A stretch of 56,223 nucleotides of DNA from Chitinispirillum alkaliphilum (GTDB lineage: Bacteria; Fibrobacterota; Chitinivibrionia; Chitinivibrionales; Chitinispirillaceae). Under the pieces are notes generated by a model. That model was given only the letters and a program-made list of their open reading frames with translations, was not told the DNA's origin and searched no databases. The stretch is taken from positions 1-56,223 of the forward strand of contig LDWW01000024.1 in the NCBI GenBank assembly GCA_001045525.1. Reading direction: 5' to 3'. Every line of letters begins with the position of its first letter. The first letter of the stretch is position 1. Position numbers and translations under genes: made by a program. Below are positions 1-9,836 of the stretch, in pieces.

Positions 1-3000
1 TTTTGTGGATCAGCCTTTACTGTAATTGCTCTTGGGGTGATAGTAAGAGTATCACCAATAAAGGTAAGAGAGTAATTATCTCCGGCGCTAAGATCGCCTA
101 ATGATATGAGGTATTCACCAACATCCTCGCCAGATTCACGGATCAATGTACCTGTAAAGCTATCATCTGAAAGAAAAGAGCCTGATACTATATCAAAACT
201 CAGCTGAGGATCTTCATCACCATACTCCTTACTCTGTGAATCAGCCTTTACTGTAATTGCTCTGGGAGTGATAATAAGAGTGTCACCAATAAAGGTAAGA
301 GAGTAATTATCACAGACTCTTAAGTCTCCCAGCGTTATGAGATATTCACCAACATCTTCACCTGATTCACGGGTCAATGTACCTGTGAAGCTATCACCGG
401 AAAGAAGAGTGCCTGAGATTATCTCAAAACTCAGCTGAGGATCTGAGTCACCATACTCCTTACTCTGTGAATCAGCCTTTACTGTAACTGCTCTTGGGGT
501 GATAGTAAGAGTATCACCAATAAAGGTAAGAGAGTAATTATCACTGGCGCTAAGGTCGCCTAATGTTATGAGATATTCACCAACATCTTCACCAGATTCA
601 CGAACCAATGTACCTGTGAAGCTATCACCGGAAAGAAGAGAACCTGATATTATATCAAAACTCAGCTGAGGATCTGAGTCTCCATACTCCTTACTTTGTG
701 AATCTGCTTTTACTGTAATTGCTCTGGGAGTGATAGTAAAGGTATTAGGTGTAAAACTGATATTATAATTATTGCCGGCACTTAGATCGCCTATTAAAAT
801 AGAATATGTACCTGCGTTTTCACCCGGCTCGCGACTGAGGGCACCGCTGATTTCGTCTTCCCCAATCAGCGAACCAGATGTAATAGTATAATCAAAAGCA
901 GGGTCCTGATCGCCATAGACTTTTGAGCTTTCGGTCGCTGTGATGTTTAACTCTTTCCTGAGTACTTCAATACTGACAGTGAAAGTTATTCTTTCCCAAT
1001 TATCTTCATCAGTTGGGATAAACTCTACCTCAACAGATGCATTACCCGCGCCATATACAGTTGATGTATCGGTGAAATAGAAATTGCCGGGTGTTGAAGC
1101 CTGACCACCAGACAATACCGATTGATTGAGTGTTTGTCCATACACTATTGGAGATACGAAAGGTGCATCTATTATTTCTGGAATATGCTTACCCTCATAC
1201 TCTATAGTTACTGTTCCGGCAGTTATATCAATGACACCTGGCATGTTATGAGCTGAAACTTTAAAGGAAACAGTATTTGAAGAGATAGCTGGTGCATTCC
1301 AGGTATAACTTCTGTCATTAGCAATTCCCTCCGCAATAGTAATCCAGGTTTCACTATCAAGGGAATAGTAAATGGTGACATTTTCAATGTCGGGAGTCGA
1401 CAGCCATTCGATAGTAATCGGGTCCTGGTACTGGTAAATTGACCCGGCAATAGGTGCATTGATAAAGATAGCTGAATCGGTTATTTCCTGAAGACTAACG
1501 TTATCTAAAAAGATGGTTCCTACTGCTATACCAGACTGAAATTGAAGAGAAGCACTATTATCCGTTGGCCCTTCCATCATAAACACTTCGGAGTAGCGCG
1601 AAAAAGTTGTTGCAGGTATTATCTGATTACTGAAGTAAACATCATATGGATCATCAGGCATCATTACATATGCATAAAGTGGCTTTGTCCCATCACCCCT
1701 TGCATCATAACTAAGCCTGTATAAATATCCGTTGTGAAGAGTGAAAGGCATCTGCCGGAGAGTGTTATCCCAGATATTACTTCCAGCGATTGTGGTCTCA
1801 AAATGGTAAGTTTCATTTACAACAGATCCACGACCGGATCCTGACCCCCAGTTGTAAAAATTCCAGTACTGTGAGCCATTCGAGAAATCACCGTTACGAA
1901 CCAGCTCTCTGGATGCATTTCGGACGATTCTAAAAACATCACTTTCAAAATTGATAAGGTAATTATCTCCGGCTGTTAAAGAACCCAAAGTTATGGTATA
2001 CATACCCACTTCTTCACCTGGAGTACGACTGAGTGTTCCGGAGAAGGTATCATATCCAACAAGTGACCCTTGAGTAATTGCAAATGTAAGGGGTGGATCG
2101 TTCTCTCCAAACATCTTGGTCCCTGCATTTGCTCTCACTGAAATCGGTCTTGGGTTGATTGTTAACAGAGCGTTTTCCAATGATATATCGTAATTGTCAC
2201 CTGCACTGATAGTTCCGATTCTAAGTGCATAGGAGCCTACATTTTCTCCTGTATCACGTGTAAGTGTTCCTGTTATATTGTCATCAACGATAAGCTCACC
2301 AGCTGTAACACTAAAGGTAAAATCAGGATCATCATTCCCGAACACCTTGCTCTGGGAATTTGCTGTAATTGTTATGGGCTTTGGTGAAATCGTGAAGGTA
2401 TTTTCAATATATTCAATCTCATATGTATCACCGGCACTTAAGCTTCCAAGTGTAATGGTATAGATACCGACATTTTCTCCCGGCTCCCGCGAAAGTGAAC
2501 CAGAGAAAACAGACCCATCTATAGTATTTGGTTCAAAATTAAACGTAAATACCGGATCATCATCACCATATATTTTGCTACTCTCTTCAGCCCTGACAGT
2601 TATCACCATTTGTGTGATCCTGAATGTATCGGCTACAAAAGTAAGATTATAATTGCTCCCAGCACTAAGGTCACCCTGAGTAATTAGATACACCCCAATC
2701 TCTTCCCCCTCTTCTCTTGAGAGTGAACCACTGAAGCTATCATCACCGATAAGATTCCCATCAGTTACCTGGTAGGTAAGTTCAGGATCATTCTCTCCAA
2801 TTACTTTTCTTTTAGGATCAGCCTTAACCGTGATCTCTTTTGGAATGATTCTGAGAGTATCGCCTATAAAAAGTATTTCATAATTAATTCCAGCACTAAG
2901 AGAACCTTGCGAAATTGAGTAAATTCCTACATCCAGTCCTGCCACCCTTTGGAGTGAGCCACTAAAGCTGTCTCCATCCACAAGAGATCCATTTATGATA

Positions 3001-5309
3001 TCAAATGTAAGCTCAGGTTCCTCATCGCCATAAGCCATGCTTTGAGAATCGGCTTTTACAGTCAGTGGTCGTGGGTTTACTGTAAAAGTATTGCCAACGA
3101 ATGTAAGTAGATAATTATCACCTGCACTGAGATTTCCAACAGTTATGGCATAGGTACCAACATCTTCACCTGCTTCACGCGTAAGGTTTCCGACTATGCT
3201 GTCTTGACCTACAAGTTCTCCGTTTAAAGTATAAGCCAACTCGGGATCTTCATCACCATAAGTTTTAGTACCTTCTCCGGCAATGATTTCAAGCCCCCTT
3301 CTTTGTACCTCTACAGTGACAGTGAACGTAATACTTGTCCAGTTTTCTTCATCTTCAGGGGTGAAAACAACCTCAGCATTTATAGTTCCGGCATCCAAAA
3401 CTTTCGTATCATCCGCAAAAGAGAATGCTCCAGATACCGACGCTTGCCCACCGCTCAGTAATGATTGGCTGAGAGTTTGCCCGTAAACAATCGATGATGC
3501 CACGGGGTTTACAAGAATCTCAGGAACTTGCTTACCACCTTCTACAATCGAGATTGAACCAGCTGTAATATCGCTTACACCAGAAACATTTCGTGCGGCA
3601 ACTCTTATGCGAATATTATCAGACAAAATCGCAGGAGCTCTCCAAGTGTAACTTCCACTATTTGCAACTGCAGTTTCTATAGGAATCCAGTTTCCTCCAT
3701 CCCGTGAATAAAACAGATCTACTTGCTCAATATCAGGTGTAGATAACCAGGATATGTTAATTGTATCACCAGCCCTATACTCTTCACCTCCGGCTGGAGA
3801 AGTGATAAACAGAGCGGAATCGACCAGTTCCATAATAGAAACATTGTCAAGAACGATTGTACCAGCACCGATTCCAGACTGAAACTGCAGAGATACATTG
3901 GCATCTGTTGCATCCTCCATAACAAACACTTGTGAATATCTCGAAGTTGTAGTCCCCGGCACAACCTGAATGCTATTATACACCTGATATGGTTCCGTTG
4001 GTGCCATAATAAATGAGTGAAGAGCTTTACTGCCATTACCTCTTGCATCAAAACTAAAATGATACAAACGTCCGTTTCTTAAGGTAAAAGGCATCTGTCT
4101 AAGAGTGTTATCATAGATATTTGTGCCTGAAATGGTAGTTTCGAAATGATAGGAACCATTTATAACAGATCCGCGACCCGATCCGGATCCCCAGTTATGA
4201 AATTCCCAATTCGTGGAACCTGCAGTAAAATTGCCGTTTCTAACAAGCTCACGATTCTGGGGAACCCGGTTTTTAATCTGGTCCATTATCCAGAGGCCAG
4301 CTTCTTTAAGATTTGACGGGTCTGAGAAGGCAGAAACAGGCGACCACCCATTTACGGTTCCGGGTCTGAAAACTGCACCACTTCTAACATCTGTAGAGTA
4401 ATTCCAGTTACACCAGCTGATTTTGTATTTTGCCAGAGTATCGAGCCACATTTGTGAGGATGTAAAATCATTTGCCCAGCGATCAGTTCCGGGATCACCT
4501 CCGCAATAGCCCTGTGTTCCAAATTCTGATACAAATATTGGTAAGCCAGCATGAACAGCCTGCATCATCTTATCCATGTATTCGCCTGTTGCAAGATGCG
4601 AGGCTGCATAAAAATGCATCGTGTACATCACATTTTCCGGCGCGTTAACTTCATTTCCGATTACATCGTTTGGACTTGAAGCCCAAGTGGGAGTACCTAC
4701 AATGATGATATTCTTGTGGTTACCCGGTTCGTTTCTTCGAATCACACTGATAAGAGAATCTGCATAGGGTTTTATGTGGTTATCCCAGGTCACTTCATAG
4801 TCTACACCGTGATCATTTGGCTCATTACAGATTTCAAAGATAACATTTTTTTTGTTTCCATGCCTTTGAGCCATATATGTAAAGAACTCTACAGCTGCAT
4901 CAATATTTAGATTGGGATCACCGGGATTGAGCATATGCCAATCAATGATCACATATAGTCCATAGTTAGATGCAATAGAGATCAATTGATCAATACGATC
5001 TCTCCATTGTCTGCGTTGGGTAGCATTACCATCGGCGTATCCACCCTCATTTGCATATAATGACAATCTGATTACGTCAGCTTCCCAACCATTTGCAAGA
5101 GCGTTAATTGCATTATCTGTGTACAAATTATTAAACCATTGCAATCCATGGGTACTCATTCCTCTAAGCTGGACGTGTTGACCATGTTCATTAGTGAGAT
5201 AGGAAATTCCATTCGATTTGGTGACACTGAGATTTCCGTGACGACTAACCGGAGTTTGACCACTGACGCTTAAGCATAGCAAAATCAGAAGGATACATAG
5301 ATTTTTCAT
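1..5309 (-). CDS. Secreted GH5-family glycanase with CBM, Kre9-like and multiple MBG repeats (3' end outside window)
   Basis: The frame stays open from ATG 5309 (AAAGGGA four bases upstream) to the window edge, giving 1769 residues and no stop. An N-terminal signal peptide (about residues 1-18) exports the protein. A GH5 cellulase-like domain follows (about 25-340), with acid/base Glu163 in ICNEPN and nucleophile Glu262 in VSEFG. Next come a CBM4/9-like carbohydrate-binding domain (nt ~4250-3825), a Kre9/KNH-like Ig domain (starts FITSPAGGEEY), an MBG-type domain, and six MBG_2-type repeats of about 77 residues (YGDxDP...GxYxI...LSAGxNY). The CBM/Kre9/MBG block is then repeated (nt ~1920-950), followed by at least four more MBG_2 repeats. 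The family hydrolyses beta-glucans or related polysaccharides outside the cell; the exact substrate cannot be read. The C-terminus, possibly with a sorting signal, is missing. Family assignment is strong, domain borders are approximate. Confidence 0.9.
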   Translation of the reverse strand, partial: MKNLCILLILLCLSVSGQTPVSRHGNLSVTKSNGISYLTNEHGQHVQLRGMSTHGLQWFNNLYTDNAINALANGWEADVIRLSLYANEGGYADGNATQRRQWRDRIDQLISIASNYGLYVIIDWHMLNPGDPNLNIDAAVEFFTYMAQRHGNKKNVIFEICNEPNDHGVDYEVTWDNHIKPYADSLISVIRRNEPGNHKNIIIVGTPTWASSPNDVIGNEVNAPENVMYTMHFYAASHLATGEYMDKMMQAVHAGLPIFVSEFGTQGYCGGDPGTDRWANDFTSSQMWLDTLAKYKISWCNWNYSTDVRSGAVFRPGTVNGWSPVSAFSDPSNLKEAGLWIMDQIKNRVPQNRELVRNGNFTAGSTNWEFHNWGSGSGRGSVINGSYHFETTISGTNIYDNTLRQMPFTLRNGRLYHFSFDARGNGSKALHSFIMAPTEPYQVYNSIQVVPGTTTSRYSQVFVMEDATDANVSLQFQSGIGAGTIVLDNVSIMELVDSALFITSPAGGEEYRAGDTINISWLSTPDIEQVDLFYSRDGGNWIPIETAVANSGSYTWRAPAILSDNIRIRVAARNVSGVSDITAGSISIVEGGKQVPEILVNPVASSIVYGQTLSQSLLSGGQASVSGAFSFADDTKVLDAGTINAEVVFTPEDEENWTSITFTVTVEVQRRGLEIIAGEGTKTYGDEDPELAYTLNGELVGQDSIVGNLTREAGEDVGTYAITVGNLSAGDNYLLTFVGNTFTVNPRPLTVKADSQSMAYGDEEPELTFDIINGSLVDGDSFSGSLQRVAGLDVGIYSISQGSLSAGINYEILFIGDTLRIIPKEITVKADPKRKVIGENDPELTYQVTDGNLIGDDSFSGSLSREEGEEIGVYLITQGDLSAGSNYNLTFVADTFRITQMVITVRAEESSKIYGDDDPVFTFNFEPNTIDGSVFSGSLSREPGENVGIYTITLGSLSAGDTYEIEYIENTFTISPKPITITANSQSKVFGNDDPDFTFSVTAGELIVDDNITGTLTRDTGENVGSYALRIGTISAGDNYDISLENALLTINPRPISVRANAGTKMFGENDPPLTFAITQGSLVGYDTFSGTLSRTPGEEVGMYTITLGSLTAGDNYLINFESDVFRIVRNASRELVRNGDFSNGSQYWNFYNWGSGSGRGSVVNETYHFETTIAGSNIWDNTLRQMPFTLHNGYLYRLSYDARGDGTKPLYAYVMMPDDPYDVYFSNQIIPATTFSRYSEVFMMEGPTDNSASLQFQSGIAVGTIFLDNVSLQEITDSAIFINAPIAGSIYQYQDPITIEWLSTPDIENVTIYYSLDSETWITIAEGIANDRSYTWNAPAISSNTVSFKVSAHNMPGVIDITAGTVTIEYEGKHIPEIIDAPFVSPIVYGQTLNQSVLSGGQASTPGNFYFTDTSTVYGAGNASVEVEFIPTDEDNWERITFTVSIEVLRKELNITATESSKVYGDQDPAFDYTITSGSLIGEDEISGALSREPGENAGTYSILIGDLSAGNNYNISFTPNTFTITPRAITVKADSQSKEYGDSDPQLSFDIISGSLLSGDSFTGTLVRESGEDVGEYLITLGDLSASDNYSLTFIGDTLTITPRAVTVKADSQSKEYGDSDPQLSFEIISGTLLSGDSFTGTLTRESGEDVGEYLITLGDLRVCDNYSLTFIGDTLIITPRAITVKADSQSKEYGDEDPQLSFDIVSGSFLSDDSFTGTLIRESGEDVGEYLISLGDLSAGDNYSLTFIGDTLTITPRAITVKADPQ
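10..702 (-). repeat. Three near-identical 231-bp tandem repeats (MBG_2-coding)
   Basis: Units 10-240, 241-471 and 472-702 have exactly 231 bp (77 codons) spacing and differ at only a modest number of positions by eye. Each encodes one MBG_2-type domain of the GH5 protein. The upstream repeats (nt 703-3300) share the protein motif but are much more diverged in DNA, so these three look like recent in-frame duplications. More copies may lie beyond the window. Confidence 0.9.
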
Positions 5310-5569
5310 AAAATCCCTTTAGTGGTAAAATGATTGAAAACAGAAGATGAGGTAAATAAGTTTGCTCTTAATATAAACAATAAATTGACTTTGTGCACAA
5401 ATTAGTAAATCTATTTCAATCTTTTTTTGACAAAACCCAATTTCAGCATGATATCAGCTTGCAGCTCCCTAAACCACAAAATGAGATACATTTTGATTGA
5501 TATCTGTCCAAAAATTTTTAGTATTCGGGGTTTTTTTCTGTAGCGAAAGACCTGTTCAGATATTTTATT

Positions 5570-5581
5570 GAAAGCGCTTTC
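5570..5581. promoter_or_regulatory. Palindromic cre/LacI-family-like operator upstream of the GH5 gene
   Basis: GAAAGCGCTTTC is a perfect 12-bp palindrome. With its flanks (TTGAAAGCGCTTTCG) it matches the general form of LacI/CcpA-family operators, which have a central CG and TGNAANCG half-sites. It lies about 260 bp upstream of the GH5 start, between that gene and the 162-aa ORF. Control of the glycanase by a carbohydrate-responsive LacI-type regulator is inference; no such regulator is encoded in the window. The rest of 5310-5611 is AT-rich and I see no gene in it. Confidence 0.4.
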
Positions 5582-5611
5582 GGCTGGTATGAATTGAGGC
5601 TTACTACAAAC

Positions 5612-6100
5612 TCACTCACAAAACAGGCTATTATGTTTATTGACAATCGACAGAGTGGCACAATCGTACATAATTTTCAACAGGTATAAATGTCGGCAGT
5701 CTAAATAATATCCGTACTCGTCATCTATCTTTTTAAACGAATTTACATGAATTACCTCTTTCATTTCACGGATCCCATCAACACCGAAATCTTCTGAATA
5801 AACGACACTAAGCAATCGTTCTCTGTTTGGACTACGCAAAGTTACCTTTAAAAATACTTCACCCGTATCATTTTTATACAGACCGTCTCTTATATGTACC
5901 ATTCGTGTGTTTGAACTGGCACAATTGCCTGGGATAAATAATACCAAAATACTTAACAGTATGATTGCCACTCTATTGAATTTTAATGTTGCCAAGCTCC
6001 TATTCACCCTCCTTGCATTTTTAATGCGACTGCGGTTACTGTCTTTTAGCTCTCTTAACCTATAATATATATTTTTTCTGGCTGGAGGTGAATTCTGCAT
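5612..6100 (-). CDS. Unknown protein with one N-terminal hydrophobic segment
   Basis: 162 residues, no family recognised. A long basic N-terminal stretch (about 1-43, many Arg/Lys/Asn) precedes a hydrophobic segment (about 44-60) ending PGNCASS. This could be a membrane anchor or an unusual signal sequence; the residue before Cys does not fit a standard lipobox. The rest looks like a soluble extracytoplasmic domain with several Tyr residues and four Cys in total. GGGG six bases before ATG 6100 is an acceptable ribosome site. The start follows the 74-aa ORF by only three bases, so the two may be translated together. Moderate confidence that it is a real gene; function unknown. Confidence 0.5.
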   Translation of the reverse strand: MQNSPPARKNIYYRLRELKDSNRSRIKNARRVNRSLATLKFNRVAIILLSILVLFIPGNCASSNTRMVHIRDGLYKNDTGEVFLKVTLRSPNRERLLSVVYSEDFGVDGIREMKEVIHVNSFKKIDDEYGYYLDCRHLYLLKIMYDCATLSIVNKHNSLFCE

Positions 6101-6103
6101 TGT

Positions 6104-6328
6104 TTACCCCATTAATGTGAAGATTAGTTTTTCAAACTCATTGCATAATATTCCACATCTCAGATCTGGTTCAGGATACTTGATATTGCCAGACAGCTCA
6201 TTGTGTAAAATGTAACATTCAAAATCTGGGTGCAGACCGAAACACGTTTGAATAGCTAAATGGGCCAGTATATTTGAAATACAAATTGTAACTACACTAA
6301 ATTTCTGACGGATTATAATCAGGGGCAT
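6104..6328 (-). CDS. Small Cys-containing ORF, doubtful
   Basis: 74 residues, no recognisable family. The only support is position: its TAA stop is three bases before the ATG of the 162-aa ORF on the same strand, as in a translationally coupled pair. No good ribosome-binding site precedes its ATG. The N-terminus is hydrophobic (SVVTICISNILAHLAIQ) and the remainder has four Cys. It could equally be a chance frame in the leader of the downstream ORF. Confidence 0.25.
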   Translation of the reverse strand: MPLIIIRQKFSVVTICISNILAHLAIQTCFGLHPDFECYILHNELSGNIKYPEPDLRCGILCNEFEKLIFTLMG

Positions 6329-6402
6329 ACACTAATCAAAAGGGTCCGGTTATCATCTAACCGAACCCTATCCTTATGAAAATTATGAATTACACACTCT
6401 CT

Positions 6403-9390
6403 CTACCGTACAGTCATTCTCGACACTATTGTTTCATTTTCGCTTGTTATTCTCACCAATACAGTACCTGCTGAAAGATTTAAATGCCTGATCCCCACCT
6501 CATGTATTCCAGCTTCAAGAAATCCATTATTGATCACAGCAATCTTTCTTCCGTTAAGCGAATACAATACAATTCTGCAGTATCCCTCGGGTGCAGAGAA
6601 TCTGATAGCTGAACGGGTAAGATTTTTGGCTGCCAGTTTCATCATCTGACCAGCATTTTTATTTACAACATTTACAATTCCATCCCAGTTATACATCACC
6701 AGCTCCCTTATTTGAATAACAGAGCTCTGGTACTTGGTGTAATCAGGATAATTTATTGAGAATGCAAATGAATTAATTCCTTTTCTGTCCAATTTAACCG
6801 GGTCTTCAACCCATTTTTCCTGAATGAACTGTTCCAATGACAGATAAATGGTATCAAATGAGTTCCCGGTAGCCGGAGCTGTATACGAATGTGTTTTTCC
6901 TGAAGCGATCAGACTTGACATGGGGAGCTGTATATCAAGAGGTAAATCACTACTGTATACAAGCTTTATTGCTGTTACATTTTCCAGATTTGTTCTGCCA
7001 AGTGACCCTGTGAGGTTGGTCCACGGCCACAGATTTCCGTCAGGCTGCCGCGCGCGGTTAAGCGTCACTTTCACCCCCTCTGAACACCTCAGAGAGGTAC
7101 CGGTGTCAGCAGATGAACCAAGTGTATCATAGTTCACTCTCCAATGCATCAAAGCCAAAAGGTTGGAGCTGGGGTTTGTTGTATCAATTAAGGTATCAAA
7201 GTTTGCGGTTAGCTCAAAATTACCATCCATCGTAATAATTATGTCCGGATAAGATCCGGAGAAATCTCCTGTCCAACCGGTAAAATTATTATAACCTGGT
7301 AAAGGAGTCGCAATTAGCCTGACTTGCTCCCCTTTATTATAGTATGCTTTTTCCGGAATCTGCTGTACGGTACCATTTGAGGCGTTGACTTTGAGCGTAA
7401 AAAGATTTTCCTGGTCCCATTCCAAACCATAGAACAGTAATTCTCTTATCTCTATTTTACCTGCAGTTTCTGAAGAATAGGCTGGTATCGGATCAAAAGA
7501 CACCGCTCTTATACTATCCAGCCTCAATGAGTCAGCAGAAGTCACATGTTCAGGCTGTGCAAAATCTGAAAGCTCTATATGAATTGTTTCCCACTCGCTG
7601 CTTGATCTCACAGCTGCGCGGTAGGATTTACCTTCCTGATTTAAGGAGGGCTGATCAAGTGTAACATAAAATCTTTCACTGCTTCTATAAGTAACCGCAA
7701 TACTTGTTAAACCTTCAAGAGAATGGATGAATCCAGCAGTTAGCTTTACCCATGGCCACGTATCTTCATCTGGTTGCTTTATCAGAGAATACACCATTGT
7801 TGCAGCTTCCTCAATCATTACACCGCTGCCAGTATCCACTGATGAGCCATATTCATCGCTGTATACATCCCACTTAGCCAAAGACACTACATTACCACTG
7901 TTTTTAGTACTTAGGAAATTTGCCCTGATTGCTTTGTCTTCATCCATTACGACCACAACAGAAGAAGATGAGTCCACCAGATCGCCACTCCAGTGCGTGA
8001 AAACAAAACCCGGATCGGGATTTGCGGTAAGCGTAACTTCCTCACCATATAGGAACTCATCCTTATCCGGCAAGCGGCTTACAGTTCCATTCAATGCCTC
8101 AGTTTCAAGAAAGACTCGTTTTTCAGTATCCCACTCTACATCATGAAAAATCAGTTCACTTATCTCAATGCGTCCCTTTGTTCTTGAGGTATATGAGGGC
8201 AAAGGGCTGAAAGAAACAGTCGTGATGGCGTTGAGATCCAAACTATCATCCGGTTCACCACATTCGGGTTGGGAGAATTGAGATATCGGGATATTTACCG
8301 TTCTCCAATCTGTGCCGGGCGGTAGTGCTCTTCTGAAAGAGGTGTTGTTTTCTGCCAGTGAAGGTTGGTCCAAAATCAGGTCGGCTCCATGAGGTGAGCG
8401 GTAGGTTATTGTTACAGAGCTTAAATCAGAGAGAGAATTATTCAGATAGCAAGTGAGTACAACCCAGGGCCATTTGTCCTTATCTGACTGCTGTGCTATA
8501 CTATACTCCAAAGCGGCAATCTCATCAATCACTACCCCATTTCCAGAATCGATATCAGAACCATAGTCATCCCTGTAAGCAATCCATTGAGCAAAAGAGA
8601 CTGTATTACCACTATTTTTAACACTGGCGAAATTTGCCCTGACAACTTTGTTACCATTCATCACAATCTGAACAGAAGGAGAAGTTTCATAAACATCCCC
8701 ACTCCAGCTGATAAAGTCATACTTAGGCAGAGGACTTGCCGTAAGTGTTACCACTTCTCCTGATTCATATTTCTCTTTTTCAGGAGAACGGGAGACATTA
8801 CCATTGTCAGATATCACAGTAAGTGTAAAGTGTTCTGAAGGATCATCCCCACCGTAAAAGCTAAAAATCAGCTCTTCTATTTCGATTCTTCCCTCTGTAA
8901 CAGAAGTGTACCCGGGCACCGGTTTGAAAGATACACTTTTTATGCTGTCTGTAATCAGGGTATCTCCTGGAGAAGCATATTCTGGCTGGATGAAATCTGA
9001 AAGCCCAAGGGTCAGACTTTTCCAATCGGAGCTCGCTTCTGCATTTGCCCTGAAAGAAGTGCCTTTTTCACTCAGCGATTTTTGATCCAGTACAATGTCA
9101 AACTCATCTGTACTTTTGTATTTTACTGTCAGACTTTCCAGACCGGCAAGAGAGGTCTCAAAATAAGCCCCCAAAGAAACCCAGGGCCAACTGTCTTCAT
9201 CGGGCTGTATTGAAATGGAATAGTCCATCGCCACTACATCTCCAGAAAACAATCCACTTCCGGTATCAACTTCCGATCCATATGAATCCGTGAGAACAAT
9301 CCAATGTGCGCTACTCACTACATTCTGACTGTCATTTGCAAAGACGGATAAGACAGCAGAGAGATAAACAAGCAATGGGATTCTATTCAC
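6403..9390 (-). CDS. Secreted protein of alternating carbohydrate-binding-like and InlB-like repeats with T9SS-like C-terminus
   Basis: I choose GTG 9390 because AAAGGGGG precedes it and because it puts a clean signal peptide (hydrophobic core PLLVYLSAVLSVFA) at the N-terminus; the frame is open 62 codons further upstream but without a ribosome site. The 995-residue product has three consecutive units of about 238 residues (about 19-258, 259-495, 496-732). Each unit is a beta-rich CBM11/CBM30-like domain (W-P-W motif, YGSxxDTGSG start) plus an InlB B-repeat-like domain (GxVxxxPxKxxYxxGExVTLTAxP...W-S/T-GD). A fourth CBM-like domain follows (about 740-910), then a C-terminal domain resembling T9SS type A sorting domains (LYSLNGRKI...AGIHEV...LSAGTVLVRI). 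No catalytic domain is visible. Likely a cell-surface or secreted polysaccharide-binding protein. Confidence 0.85.
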   Translation of the reverse strand: MNRIPLLVYLSAVLSVFANDSQNVVSSAHWIVLTDSYGSEVDTGSGLFSGDVVAMDYSISIQPDEDSWPWVSLGAYFETSLAGLESLTVKYKSTDEFDIVLDQKSLSEKGTSFRANAEASSDWKSLTLGLSDFIQPEYASPGDTLITDSIKSVSFKPVPGYTSVTEGRIEIEELIFSFYGGDDPSEHFTLTVISDNGNVSRSPEKEKYESGEVVTLTASPLPKYDFISWSGDVYETSPSVQIVMNGNKVVRANFASVKNSGNTVSFAQWIAYRDDYGSDIDSGNGVVIDEIAALEYSIAQQSDKDKWPWVVLTCYLNNSLSDLSSVTITYRSPHGADLILDQPSLAENNTSFRRALPPGTDWRTVNIPISQFSQPECGEPDDSLDLNAITTVSFSPLPSYTSRTKGRIEISELIFHDVEWDTEKRVFLETEALNGTVSRLPDKDEFLYGEEVTLTANPDPGFVFTHWSGDLVDSSSSVVVVMDEDKAIRANFLSTKNSGNVVSLAKWDVYSDEYGSSVDTGSGVMIEEAATMVYSLIKQPDEDTWPWVKLTAGFIHSLEGLTSIAVTYRSSERFYVTLDQPSLNQEGKSYRAAVRSSSEWETIHIELSDFAQPEHVTSADSLRLDSIRAVSFDPIPAYSSETAGKIEIRELLFYGLEWDQENLFTLKVNASNGTVQQIPEKAYYNKGEQVRLIATPLPGYNNFTGWTGDFSGSYPDIIITMDGNFELTANFDTLIDTTNPSSNLLALMHWRVNYDTLGSSADTGTSLRCSEGVKVTLNRARQPDGNLWPWTNLTGSLGRTNLENVTAIKLVYSSDLPLDIQLPMSSLIASGKTHSYTAPATGNSFDTIYLSLEQFIQEKWVEDPVKLDRKGINSFAFSINYPDYTKYQSSVIQIRELVMYNWDGIVNVVNKNAGQMMKLAAKNLTRSAIRFSAPEGYCRIVLYSLNGRKIAVINNGFLEAGIHEVGIRHLNLSAGTVLVRITSENETIVSRMTVR

Positions 9391-9836
9391 AACTGCCCCC
9401 TTTGTAAAAACATTATGAGTACCCAATGAAATAAATACACAGGTCGATGCAATTGCGTGATATTGGACTTCCGAGAGAGAAATTGTGCAGAGAAATTGTC
9501 CACACATAAGGGAGTTTTTTGAAACAACAACAGAGGAAGGCCGAACTTGTACTTTTGGCCTATTCACAACATACAAAAAACGCCTCGTTTTGTCAAAGAG
9601 ACATTTTCAAAAATGAAATTTTTATTTGCGGTGCCCTTATGAAGATCATTTTGCTCAGAAAAAACCAACCCCGAGTCTGCTTTTTTTTGCAGAATGCAGT
9701 ACTGAAGCAGAGTAATGTGATCAAATTCAAATAAGATAAAGAAAGCAGTTATATTCAGCGACTATTTTTTCAGGCCTGTTGCGCAGCAGAAATATCCTGA
9801 AAAACAGATAATTAACATCTCCGTGGATGAGGGAAA
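9391..9836. other. Intergenic region without recognisable gene
   Basis: This 446-bp stretch lies between the start of the repeat protein and the end of the DUF72 gene. It is AT-rich with several homopolymer runs (for example the T-run near 9681-9690). A 71-codon plus-strand frame (9519-9734) has no ribosome site and no family resemblance. I see no RNA gene and no strong inverted repeat. Confidence 0.5.
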
